Notes under the pieces: generated by a model | Databases searched by the model: none | Seen by the model: only the letters and a program-made list of their open reading frames with translations | What the model was told of the DNA's origin: nothing | Shown: positions 1 to 7,221 of the stretch, in pieces | Position numbering within the stretch: the first letter of the stretch is position 1 | Layout of the letters: each line of letters starts with the position of its first letter | Made by a program: the position numbers and the translations under genes | DNA from: Lysobacterales bacterium | Lineage (GTDB): Bacteria; Pseudomonadota; Gammaproteobacteria; Xanthomonadales; S139-57 | Direction: 5' to 3' | Assembly (NCBI GenBank): GCA_026993285.1 | Contig: JALWTZ010000268.1 | Location: forward strand, 1-18,317 | Length of the DNA: 18,317 bases

Positions 1-1353
1 CCGGTGGATACCCTGATGATGTTCATGGCCAACATGAGTTGGAACTCTTCCATGAACACCAAGGGCGTCATCGAGATGCTCACCGACAAGAACGAGGAAA
101 CCGGTGAGTACAAGATTCCGCGCATCATCTATTCCGATGCCTATTTCTCGGAAATGGTGCCCTATGCCGACCTGATCCTGCCGGATACCACCTATCTGGA
201 ACGCTACGACTGCATCAGCCTGCTGGACCGACCCATCTGCGAGGCGGATGCCGCCGCCGATGCCATCCGCTACCCGGTGGTGGAGCCGGACCGGGATGTA
301 CGCGGCTTCCAGGAAGTGCTGCTGGATCTGGGCGCTCGCCTGGGCCTGCCCGGCATGACCAACGAGGACGGCAGCCCCAAATACCCTGGCGGCTATGCCG
401 ATTACATCGTCAACCACGAACGCGCGCTGGGCATCGGCCCGCTGGCCGGCTGGCGGGGCAAGGACGGTGACAAGCAGGGTCGTGGCGAGGTCAACCCGAA
501 GCAGCTGGAGAAATACATCGAGAACCAGAGCTTCTGGACCTACCATTTCAAGGACAACCAGCGCTTCTACAAGTTTGCCAACAAGGACTATCTGGAAACG
601 GCGGTGGAGCTGGGCTTCATTCCCAAGGCCGAGCAGATTGTCATGCAGCTATATTCCGAGCCGCTGCAGAAATTCCGCCTGGCAGCCGAGGGCCATGGCG
701 ACATCCAGCCGCCGGAACGCGAGCGTGAGCGGGTCAAGCGTTATTTCGACCCATTGCCCATCTGGTATCCGCCCTTCGAGGAAGATCAGGTGGACAACAG
801 CGAATACCCGCTGCATGCCCTGACCCAGCGGCCCATGCACATGTACCATTCCTGGGGTTCGCAAAATGCCTGGTCGCGGCAGATCACCAACTTCAACAAG
901 ATCTTCATCCATGAGGAAACCGCGGCCAAGTACAACATTGCCGATGGCGAATGGATCTGGATCACTTCCTACCATGGTCGCATCAAGGCACAGGTGAAGA
1001 CCATGACCGGGGTGAACAAGGACACCATCTGGACCTGGAATGCCATCGGCAAGCGCCGTGGCAGCTGGAATCTGAAGCCGGATGCACCGGAAGGGAAGAA
1101 GGGCTTTTTGCTTAACCACCTGATTTCCGAACTGCTGCCGGAGAAAAAAGGCGATTACCGCTATTCCAACTCCGATCCCATCACCGGCCAGGCGGCCTGG
1201 TTCGACCTGCGGGTGAAGATCGAAAAGGCCGCCCCGGAAGAACAGGGCGAAAGCGCGCCGCAGTTTCCGGTGATGGAGCCGGTGCCCGGTGTGCAGGAGC
1301 GCCCGGAACTGTTGCAGTACGGTGCGGAATTCCGCAAGGCGAGAGGAGACTGA
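1..1353 (+). CDS. soeA: Sulfite dehydrogenase molybdopterin subunit SoeA, C-terminal part (5' end outside window)
   Basis: This is the C-terminal part of a large cytoplasmic molybdopterin oxidoreductase of the DMSO reductase/Psr/Soe family. It is open at the left edge, and the first GTG is internal rather than a start. About 450 residues remain of a protein that is usually about 950-1000 residues. Visible landmarks are the ADLILPDTTYLERYD segment, typical of the molybdopterin-binding core, and the C-terminal dinucleotide-binding domain beginning near SEYPLHALTQRPMHMYHSWG. The iron-sulfur binding N-terminus is not in the window. An iron-sulfur partner starts 3 nt downstream and a DmsC-type anchor follows. 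The lack of any periplasmic feature in the partner subunits fits SoeABC, which oxidises sulfite to sulfate on the cytoplasmic side and passes electrons to quinone. A polysulfide or thiosulfate reductase (Psr/Phs) is the main alternative, but its anchor is usually NrfD-like. Confidence 0.85.
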   Translation, partial: PVDTLMMFMANMSWNSSMNTKGVIEMLTDKNEETGEYKIPRIIYSDAYFSEMVPYADLILPDTTYLERYDCISLLDRPICEADAAADAIRYPVVEPDRDVRGFQEVLLDLGARLGLPGMTNEDGSPKYPGGYADYIVNHERALGIGPLAGWRGKDGDKQGRGEVNPKQLEKYIENQSFWTYHFKDNQRFYKFANKDYLETAVELGFIPKAEQIVMQLYSEPLQKFRLAAEGHGDIQPPERERERVKRYFDPLPIWYPPFEEDQVDNSEYPLHALTQRPMHMYHSWGSQNAWSRQITNFNKIFIHEETAAKYNIADGEWIWITSYHGRIKAQVKTMTGVNKDTIWTWNAIGKRRGSWNLKPDAPEGKKGFLLNHLISELLPEKKGDYRYSNSDPITGQAAWFDLRVKIEKAAPEEQGESAPQFPVMEPVPGVQERPELLQYGAEFRKARGD

Positions 1354-1356
1354 TTC

Positions 1357-2100
1357 ATGACCATGCTACCGCAGAAGACCGGCAAGAAACTGGGGCTGGT
1401 CATTGATCTCGACATTTGCGTGGGCTGCCAGGCCTGCGCGGTCAACTGCAAGGAATGGAATACCGGCGGCCACATGGCCCCGCTTACCGACCAGGACCCG
1501 TACGGCCCCGCGCCGAATGGTGTCTGGTTCAACCGGGTGCACAGCTACGAGGCCCGGGGTGCCTGCGGCAGCCAGACGGTGCACTTCCCCCGTTCCTGCC
1601 TGCACTGTCAGGACGCAGCCTGTGTCACGGTCTGCCCCACCGGCGCTTCCTTCAAGCGGGAAGAAGACGGCATCGTGCTGGTCAATGAGGACAAGTGCAT
1701 CGGCTGCAAGCTGTGCAGCTGGGCCTGTCCCTACGGCGCGCGCGAGTTCGACGAAGTGGAAGGGGTGATGAAAAAATGCACCCTGTGTGTGGACCGGGTA
1801 TACAACGAGAATCTGGACCCGGAAGACCGGGTGCCCGCCTGTGTTTCCACTTGTCCGGCCGGTGCTCGGCACTTCGGGGATCTGGGTGATCCCGAATCCG
1901 ATGTCTCCAGGCTGGTGGCCGAGCGTGGTGGCATGGACCTGATGGCAGAAATGGGCTACCGCCCCACCAACAAGTATCTGCCACCTCGCCCGCGCAAGCG
2001 CGATGCCGCCGATGTGGGCGCGGCCAGCAACCAGCTCAACCCGGTTCAGGACCAGTCCTCCGCTTTCCTCAAGTGGGTGGACAAGGTGCTGTCACGATAA
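1357..2100 (+). CDS. soeB: Sulfite dehydrogenase iron-sulfur subunit SoeB
   Basis: This is a four-cluster ferredoxin-type electron transfer subunit (247 aa) that carries electrons from the molybdenum centre of SoeA to the membrane anchor. Sixteen cysteines form four groups: C21/24/27/31, C81/84/89/93, C114/117/120/124, and C141/144/162/166. This is the layout of DmsB/PsrB/SoeB proteins. There is no twin-arginine or other signal peptide, so the subunit is cytoplasmic, in agreement with SoeABC rather than a periplasmic Psr complex. The start is supported by a purine-rich Shine-Dalgarno sequence (GAGAGGAG) just upstream of the ATG, overlapping the end of soeA. The stop is followed by soeC after about 20 nt, so the three genes form one operon. 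Confidence 0.9.
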   Translation: MTMLPQKTGKKLGLVIDLDICVGCQACAVNCKEWNTGGHMAPLTDQDPYGPAPNGVWFNRVHSYEARGACGSQTVHFPRSCLHCQDAACVTVCPTGASFKREEDGIVLVNEDKCIGCKLCSWACPYGAREFDEVEGVMKKCTLCVDRVYNENLDPEDRVPACVSTCPAGARHFGDLGDPESDVSRLVAERGGMDLMAEMGYRPTNKYLPPRPRKRDAADVGAASNQLNPVQDQSSAFLKWVDKVLSR

Positions 2101-2121
2101 GCGTATTCAGGAGATTGCCCA

Positions 2122-3075
2122 ATGCATCCCGCGTTTTCCGTTATTTTCTTTACCACGGCTTCCGGTGCCGGCTATGGCCTGTTGTTCTTGCTGGGCGTGC
2201 TGGCGGTGACCGGCCAGTTGCCCAGCCATAATGCCGCCTTCGCCTGGGGTAGCATGCTGCTGTCCCTGGGGCTGATTTCCGCCGGCCTGTTGTCTTCCAC
2301 CTTCCACCTGGGCCATCCGGAACGGGCCTGGCGGGCAGTGACCCAGTGGAAGTCCTCCTGGCTGGCTCGTGAAGGGGTGGCTGCCCTGTTCACCTATGTG
2401 CCGGCGGCGGTATTTGCCTGGGGCTGGCTGTTCGAACAGCGTACCGATGGCCCCTATGCCGTGGCCGCCGGGCTGGCGGCTGCCGGCGCGGTGGTGACGG
2501 TGTTCTGTACCGGTTCCATCTACAACTCGCTGAAAACCATCCACCAGTGGCATAACGCCTGGACCATGCCCAACTACCTGTTGCTGGGCCTGTACACCGG
2601 CTCGTTGCTGCTGGGGGCGGTGGCGGTGCTCACCGGCCTGGAAACCGGCCGGGGCTTCAGCCTTTATCTGCTGGGTGTACTGTTACTGGCCTGGGCGGCC
2701 AAGGCGGTGTATTGGCATTTCATCGCCACCACCCACCATCCGGCCACCATCGAGTCGGCCACCGGGCTGAAGCACCTGGGCAAGGTATCGGTACTGGAGC
2801 CGCCGCACAGTTCGGAAAACTACCTGCTCAAGGAAATGGGTTTTCAGATCGCACGCAAGCATGCGGACAAACTGCGCAAGATCAGCACGCTGAGCTTGTT
2901 TGTCACCCCGCTGCTGCTGGTGGTGGCTTCTCTCTATGCACCCATGCCGGTCAGCGGAATGGCGCTGGTACTGGCCGCGCTGTTTGCCGCTCTGGGCGTG
3001 GTGGTGGAGCGCTGGCTGTTCTTCGCGGAAGCCAGGCACGTGGTTACCCTGTACTACGGCGCCAGCGAGGTTTGA
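2122..3075 (+). CDS. soeC: Sulfite dehydrogenase membrane anchor SoeC (DmsC family)
   Basis: This is an integral membrane quinone-reducing anchor (317 aa) with about eight hydrophobic helices. The N-terminal MHPAFSVIFFTT segment and the loop STFHLGHPERAWRA followed by WLAREG are hallmarks of the DmsC family used by SoeC, not of the NrfD family. It anchors SoeAB to the inner face of the cytoplasmic membrane and delivers sulfite-derived electrons to the quinone pool. An AGGAG-like ribosome site precedes the ATG. The gene follows soeB closely. It is followed by about 100 nt without a gene that contains a GC-rich hairpin. The family call is firm; the sulfite substrate is inferred from subunit composition and the sulfur-related neighbours. 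Confidence 0.88.
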   Translation: MHPAFSVIFFTTASGAGYGLLFLLGVLAVTGQLPSHNAAFAWGSMLLSLGLISAGLLSSTFHLGHPERAWRAVTQWKSSWLAREGVAALFTYVPAAVFAWGWLFEQRTDGPYAVAAGLAAAGAVVTVFCTGSIYNSLKTIHQWHNAWTMPNYLLLGLYTGSLLLGAVAVLTGLETGRGFSLYLLGVLLLAWAAKAVYWHFIATTHHPATIESATGLKHLGKVSVLEPPHSSENYLLKEMGFQIARKHADKLRKISTLSLFVTPLLLVVASLYAPMPVSGMALVLAALFAALGVVVERWLFFAEARHVVTLYYGASEV

Positions 3076-3084
3076 TATGCCGCT

Positions 3085-3109
3085 GGGGGCGGGTGACTGG
3101 CCCGTCCCC
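3085..3109 (+). terminator. GC-rich hairpin downstream of soeC
   Basis: A 9-bp stem (GGGGGCGGG with CCCGTCCCC, one G-U pair) closes a 7-nt loop ten bases after the soeC stop. Only two T residues follow, so it is not a classical intrinsic terminator. It could be an attenuating or mRNA-stabilising structure that separates soeABC from the two small genes downstream. Confidence 0.4.
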
Positions 3110-3174
3110 TTGCACGGTTCGGGCGGTCATGTTGTGATGAGGGCAGTCAATCGGAAGAGAGAACGGGAGAGAAA

Positions 3175-3489
3175 ATGACCATCGCACAATTTGCCGTATT
3201 GATTGCTGCCCTGGCCGCAGCCTTGATGTCGTTCTGTTTTTTCATGGTGCTGGACTTGCGCAAGCGCCAGCCGGAAGTCCAGGTCTACTGGACCCGTCTG
3301 GCCATGTTGATCGGCGTGTTCGTCATCAGTTACGCGGTGCTGATCTTCTTCCCCTCCCTGCCACCCAATGTGATGTTCCTGGTAGTGGCACTGGTGTTCC
3401 TGCTGGGCGCCATCTATGTGCTGCTGACCATCCGCCTCATTCGCGGCATTCTGGACGAGTACATGAATGACGCGGGAGGTTCTTCCTGA
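3175..3489 (+). CDS. Small three-helix membrane protein, unrecognised
   Basis: This 104-aa protein consists almost entirely of three hydrophobic segments, at about residues 5-27, 41-60 and 64-86. A basic loop (DLRKRQPE) lies after helix 1 and a short acidic/polar tail (ILDEYMNDAGGSS) lies at the end. I do not recognise a named family and see no metal-binding or catalytic motif. The start is supported by the purine-rich GGGAGAGAAA directly before the ATG. Its TGA stop overlaps the ATG of the next gene, which encodes an S24-like protein, so the two are probably translationally coupled and may act together. Its place behind soeABC and ahead of a sulfur transporter suggests a role tied to sulfite metabolism, but that is only context. 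Confidence 0.8.
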   Translation: MTIAQFAVLIAALAAALMSFCFFMVLDLRKRQPEVQVYWTRLAMLIGVFVISYAVLIFFPSLPPNVMFLVVALVFLLGAIYVLLTIRLIRGILDEYMNDAGGSS

Positions 3490-3797
3490 TGGATACCGGC
3501 CATTGCGGGGGCGAACCCTTTGCCCTGCGGGTGCTGGGCTCCAGCATGGAACCGGAGTTTTCCGAAGGGCATATTGTCATCATCGACCCATCCGCCATCG
3601 TCTATGACGGTTGTTTTGTCATGGTGAAGGTCAATGGTGAATACGAACTGCGGCAAATGCACGAGGTGGAAGGTGGCTGGAAGGTCTCCCTGCTGGATGG
3701 TTCCGCGCCGGATGTGGTCATCACCAGTCTGGATGATGTGGCCGGCATGGTGGTACAGCGGGCCGGTCGCAAGCGGCAGGTCAAGCACTATGTATGA
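3489..3797 (+). CDS. Stand-alone S24/LexA-fold protein with Arg in the catalytic Lys position
   Basis: This 102-aa protein is essentially only the protease domain of the S24 family (LexA, UmuD, phage CI repressors), without a helix-turn-helix. Residues 15-22 (VLGSSMEP) carry the nucleophile-type serine S19 before Met. The strand block FVMVKVNGEYELRQM follows. A gapless alignment by eye with LexA from the Gly-Asp after the serine to LexA K156 places R55 on the catalytic lysine, and the usual GD is GH here. It may therefore be a non-cleaving relative or a binding module. Translation is probably coupled to the upstream membrane protein through the TGATG overlap. A small S26-type signal peptidase is less likely because no membrane anchor is present. 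Function unknown. Confidence 0.75.
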   Translation: MDTGHCGGEPFALRVLGSSMEPEFSEGHIVIIDPSAIVYDGCFVMVKVNGEYELRQMHEVEGGWKVSLLDGSAPDVVITSLDDVAGMVVQRAGRKRQVKHYV

Positions 3798-3962
3798 CCA
3801 TGTCTGCAGGCAAAATAGATGGAGCGGTCGAACGGCTGCAATTCTGCTGAAATAAAAAAGGCGTTTCGCTCATCTGCATTGCATGGCAAATCGTGGGTCG
3901 TTGCCAGGTGAGCCGACTCGCATCTTCAATCCAAAATCAATGAAATAACGAGGTAACTGATC

Positions 3963-5054
3963 ATGGGAGAGCTGGATCTGGGGCTGCAGGTAGCCCTGCT
4001 GGGCCTGGGGCTGGGTGTGGTGATCGGCGCGGTGGCCCAGAAAACCAATTTCTGTACCATGGGCGCCATCTCGGATGCCGTGTTCATGGAGGACTTTTCC
4101 CGTGTGCGCTCCTGGCTGCTGGCTATTGTGGTGGCCCTGCTCGGTACCCAGGCCCTGCATTACAGTGGCATGGTGGATATCTACCAGAGTATCTACCTGG
4201 GCACCGGCTTTACCTGGCTGAGTTATATCGTGGGCGGCCTGCTGTTTGGCTATGGCATGACCATGACGGGTGGCTGTGGCAACAAGACCCTGGTACGGGT
4301 GGGTGCCGGTAATCTGAAATCCCTGGTGGTTTTGCTGGTCATGGGTGCCACTGCCTACATGACGCTACGTGGCATTATCGGCGTGGGCCGGGTGCAGCTG
4401 GAAGACTTGCATCGGGTACAACTGGACAATCCCCAGGGCATTCCGGATCATCTGGCGGTATTGACCGGTGTTTCGGTGGAGACCCTGCGCTTGCTGGTGA
4501 CCAGCGTGGTGGCCCTGTTGCTGCTGGTATTCATCTTCAAGGATGCCGAGTTCCGTCGCAGTGGCAAGTTGATTTTCGGTGGCCTGATGATTGGGGCAGC
4601 CATTCCGGCAGCCCTGTACATCACGGGCGTGGTGGGCTTCGATGATTTTGAGCCCCTGCCGGTGGAAGCCGTGAGCTTTGTGGCGCCATCCGGGCAGGGC
4701 TTGCAATATCTGATGACCTTCACCGGCTCCAGCATCAATTTCGGCATTTCCCTGGCCGCCGGCGTCGCGTTGGGTTCCTTTTTGGCAGCGATTCTTACGG
4801 GCGAGTTTTCCGTGGAAACCTATTCCGATGGCAGCGAGATGAAGCGCCATCTGCTGGGTGCGGCCTTCATGGGTACCGGTGGTGTGATGGCACTGGGCTG
4901 TACCTTCGGGCAGGGCATCAGTGGTGTGTCGACGCTGGCCATAGGCTCCTTTATTGCCATTGCCTCCATCGTATTCGGCGCGGTCTGGGGGCTGAAATCA
5001 CTGGAGCACGACAGCGTGCTGGGTGGCTTGAAAGCGGTTTTTACCCGCGAATAG
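3963..5054 (+). CDS. YeeE/YedE family sulfur-compound transporter
   Basis: This is a polytopic membrane protein of 363 aa made of two related halves, as in the YeeE/YedE (sulfur transport, TsuA-like) family. Family marks include KTNFCTMGAI near residue 31, GGCGNKTLVRVGAGN near residue 105, and GCTFGQGISGVS near residue 313. C31, C105 and C313 fit the cysteines thought to line the path for thiosulfate or related anions in this family. The equivalent NF motif in the second half reads NFGIS and lacks a cysteine. An ATG preceded by GAGGTAAC supports the start. Placed after the soe genes and ending in a strong terminator, it may move sulfite, thiosulfate or another sulfur species to or from the cytoplasmic oxidation site. 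Substrate and direction are inference. Confidence 0.85.
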   Translation: MGELDLGLQVALLGLGLGVVIGAVAQKTNFCTMGAISDAVFMEDFSRVRSWLLAIVVALLGTQALHYSGMVDIYQSIYLGTGFTWLSYIVGGLLFGYGMTMTGGCGNKTLVRVGAGNLKSLVVLLVMGATAYMTLRGIIGVGRVQLEDLHRVQLDNPQGIPDHLAVLTGVSVETLRLLVTSVVALLLLVFIFKDAEFRRSGKLIFGGLMIGAAIPAALYITGVVGFDDFEPLPVEAVSFVAPSGQGLQYLMTFTGSSINFGISLAAGVALGSFLAAILTGEFSVETYSDGSEMKRHLLGAAFMGTGGVMALGCTFGQGISGVSTLAIGSFIAIASIVFGAVWGLKSLEHDSVLGGLKAVFTRE

Positions 5055-5083
5055 CCCGCCACTCATCCAGAAGTGTTCACTGT

Positions 5084-5117
5084 AACGCCTCGGTTTCAAC
5101 CGGGGCGTTGCTTTTTT
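5084..5117 (+). terminator. Intrinsic terminator after the YeeE-family gene
   Basis: A 10-bp stem (AACGCCTCGG with CCGGGGCGTT, one G-U pair) closes a 6-nt loop (TTTCAA) and is followed within two bases by six T residues. It lies 29 nt after the transporter stop and ends the sulfur block before the chemoreceptor promoter. Confidence 0.88.
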
Positions 5118-5147
5118 GCTGAGATGACTATATTTCCCGGGATGACA

Positions 5148-5174
5148 TAAAGTTTTCTACACGCCGGTCGATAA
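5148..5174 (+). promoter_or_regulatory. Candidate sigma-28 (FliA) flagellar/chemotaxis promoter
   Basis: The boxes TAAAGTTT (5148-5155) and GTCGATAA (5167-5174) are separated by exactly 11 nt. The textbook FliA consensus is TAAAGTTT-N11-GCCGATAA, so there is a single mismatch over both boxes. The site lies about 33 nt upstream of the chemoreceptor start codon, and an AGGAG ribosome site (5196-5200) sits between them. The location directly before a chemotaxis gene makes a chance match unlikely. Confidence 0.85.
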
Positions 5175-5207
5175 AGACCCTGTACAACCGAAGGCAGGAG
5201 ACATTCC

Positions 5208-6320
5208 ATGTTCAGCAACAAGGCCCTCAAGCAGTGCCAACAAGAAAAAAGCAAACTCATGGAAGAGAATGCCCGCCTGCGGGAGCAACTGGAGGCTTGC
5301 CAGGCGCGTATCGAAGCGCTGGAAAAGGAGAAACAGCAATATGAAGACAAGTGCAAGCAGCATTACCGATTGTTCGGGAATTTCAGCAAGTTCAGTTACT
5401 CCTTTTCCGGCTTCCGCGACAGCATGGTGAACCTGGCCAACCGGTTGAAGGCGGAAAAGGAAGAGGTGATTGCCACGGCGGAAGTTTCCATCAATTCCCG
5501 GGATGCCGTGAATGAGATCTCGCGCAACCTCAGCCGCATGACCGATGAGGTCAAGGGGGCAGCGCAGGAAGTGGACAAGCTCAACCGGCGTGCCGAGGAT
5601 ATCGGCGGTATCGTGCGCATGATTCAGGAAATCTCCGATCAGACCAATCTGCTGGCACTGAATGCGGCCATTGAAGCGGCACGAGCAGGTGAGGCGGGCC
5701 GTGGTTTCGCCGTGGTGGCTGATGAAGTGCGCAATCTGGCCCAGCGTACCGGTGATGCGACACAGGAAATTTCCAAGCTGGTGGAAACCATTCAGCAGGA
5801 AACCGCATCAGTGAAGCAGCAGATGGAATCCGTGGCGGACAATTCCACCAACCTGGGAGGGATGGGAGACGAAGCCGTGGACAAGATTCGCAAGGTGCTG
5901 GATATCCACCGCAACATGGAAGGCAGTATCTCGGCAGCGGCCCTGCGTACCTTTGTGGAGCTGGCCAAGCTGGATCACTTGATCTTCAAGTTTGCCGTTT
6001 ATGAGCAGTTCATGGACATCAAGGAACCCGACCCGGATTCCATTGTGCACTGGACGGCCTGCCGTCTGGGCAAATGGTATTACGAGGGCGAAGGCCACCA
6101 CTGCTTCTCGCAATTGCCCGGTTACAAGGAAATCGAGTCGCCGCATCAGCAGGTTCATGAAGGTGCTGCGGGTGCATTGTCTGCACTGGTGGACAAGGAT
6201 ATGGATCAGGCATTCGAGAAACTGGAGAACATGGAGGATGCCAGCCTTGAAGTGCAAAACAATCTCAGCAAGATTGCGGATGCCGGAGACAACAACCAGG
6301 ATCTGCTTTGCACGGCCTGA
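5208..6320 (+). CDS. Soluble chemoreceptor (MCP signalling domain) with C-terminal zinc-binding CZB domain
   Basis: This is a cytoplasmic methyl-accepting chemotaxis-type receptor (370 aa). Residues 10-50 form a charged coiled coil, and there is no transmembrane helix or periplasmic domain. The highly conserved signalling tip is at about 145-182 (DQTNLLALNAAIEAARAGE... through DEVRNLAQRT) and would bind CheA/CheW. The C-terminal part from about 245 is a CZB domain with H257, C285 (in CRLGKWYYEG), H313 and H317. Their spacing matches the 3His/1Cys zinc site of DgcZ and TlpD-type receptors. CZB receptors of this form sense zinc-linked or oxidant (HOCl, thiol-reactive) signals, so a sulfur oxidiser could use it for redox taxis. 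It is probably monocistronic and under sigma-28 control. It ends convergently 8 nt from prmC. Confidence 0.9.
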   Translation: MFSNKALKQCQQEKSKLMEENARLREQLEACQARIEALEKEKQQYEDKCKQHYRLFGNFSKFSYSFSGFRDSMVNLANRLKAEKEEVIATAEVSINSRDAVNEISRNLSRMTDEVKGAAQEVDKLNRRAEDIGGIVRMIQEISDQTNLLALNAAIEAARAGEAGRGFAVVADEVRNLAQRTGDATQEISKLVETIQQETASVKQQMESVADNSTNLGGMGDEAVDKIRKVLDIHRNMEGSISAAALRTFVELAKLDHLIFKFAVYEQFMDIKEPDPDSIVHWTACRLGKWYYEGEGHHCFSQLPGYKEIESPHQQVHEGAAGALSALVDKDMDQAFEKLENMEDASLEVQNNLSKIADAGDNNQDLLCTA

Positions 6321-6328
6321 AACAGCTT

Positions 6329-7204
6329 TCAGTATGGTTGTCGGCCTAGCGTGACACGTGCCAGGCCGGCCGTATCCAGGCGGGTTTCCACAGCATGGAA
6401 ACCCGCCTTTTTCATGGCTGCTTGAACCGCGGCAGACTGATCGTGCCCATGCTCCAGCAATAACCAGCCATCGGGCTTCAGCCGGGCCGGGGCCTGTCCG
6501 ATGATGGAAAACAGATCGGCCAGGCCATGTGCTCCGGCCACCAGTGCGGCCTTGGGCTCATGGCGTGTGCCATCACTATCCAGCCAGGGGTTGCCGGGTT
6601 CGATGTAAGGCGGATTGCTGACAATGGCGTCGAAAGGGCCGGTCAGGCCCTGCAACCAGGAGGTTTGCAGCAGTTGTACGCCGGGCGCCCACTGGCGGGC
6701 ATTGCGCTTTGCCACGGACAGTGCCTCCGGGCTGATATCCGTGGCGATGAGCCGGGCAGCGGGACATGCCCGCGCCAGAGCCAGTGCGATGGCGCCACTG
6801 CCCGTGCCCAGGTCCGCGATGGTCGGGCTTGCCAGTTCAGCGACTTTTTCCAGACAGGCCTCTACCAGCATTTCCGTCTCGGGCCGGGGGCAGAGTACGG
6901 CGGGGCTGACCTGCAATTCCATGTCCCAGAAAGGTTTTCTTCCGAGAATATAGGCCAGGGGCTCACCCTGTACGCGACGGTGCAATGCCTGGTCAAGCCG
7001 TTGAATTTCCGCTTCGTTCAGCAGGCTGTCGCCATGGCTGTACAACCAGGTCATGGGGCGTTGCAGCACACCCAGCAACAGGGCACGCGCTTCGCGCCGG
7101 GTATCGTTTACTGGCAGTTTTCGGGCTGCATGTTGCAGCCATTGCTCGGCGGAAAGTTGCGGCACTTGGGTTGGATTTTGTATTAGAATGGCTGGTTTCA
7201 TCAT
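6329..7204 (-). CDS. prmC: Release factor glutamine methyltransferase PrmC (HemK)
   Basis: This is an S-adenosylmethionine-dependent N5-glutamine methyltransferase of peptide chain release factors, which modifies the GGQ glutamine and improves termination. The 291-aa chain has the helical N-terminal release-factor-binding domain up to about residue 95. The PRPETE segment follows at 106-111, then the SAM motif (ADLGTGSGAIALALA, 130-144) and the diagnostic NPPY at 197-200. It is slightly longer than E. coli PrmC because of about 12 extra N-terminal residues, so the start at the double ATG is not certain. No good ribosome site is visible upstream. Unlike in many relatives, it is not beside prfA. 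It is divergent from sufT, with only 17 nt between the two start codons. Confidence 0.92.
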   Translation of the reverse strand: MMKPAILIQNPTQVPQLSAEQWLQHAARKLPVNDTRREARALLLGVLQRPMTWLYSHGDSLLNEAEIQRLDQALHRRVQGEPLAYILGRKPFWDMELQVSPAVLCPRPETEMLVEACLEKVAELASPTIADLGTGSGAIALALARACPAARLIATDISPEALSVAKRNARQWAPGVQLLQTSWLQGLTGPFDAIVSNPPYIEPGNPWLDSDGTRHEPKAALVAGAHGLADLFSIIGQAPARLKPDGWLLLEHGHDQSAAVQAAMKKAGFHAVETRLDTAGLARVTLGRQPY

Positions 7205-7221
7205 ACAGCAGGTGATCGCCG

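Noticed and set aside
3798..3962. Possible promoter before the YeeE-family gene
   Set aside because: Only poorly spaced -35-like (TTGCCA) and -10-like sequences are present; nothing better than chance.
6317..6332. CTGAAA-CAGC-TTTCAG inverted repeat between the chemoreceptor and prmC stops
   Set aside because: The 6-bp, AT-containing stem overlaps both stop codons and has no T tract on either side, so it is too weak to call a bidirectional terminator.
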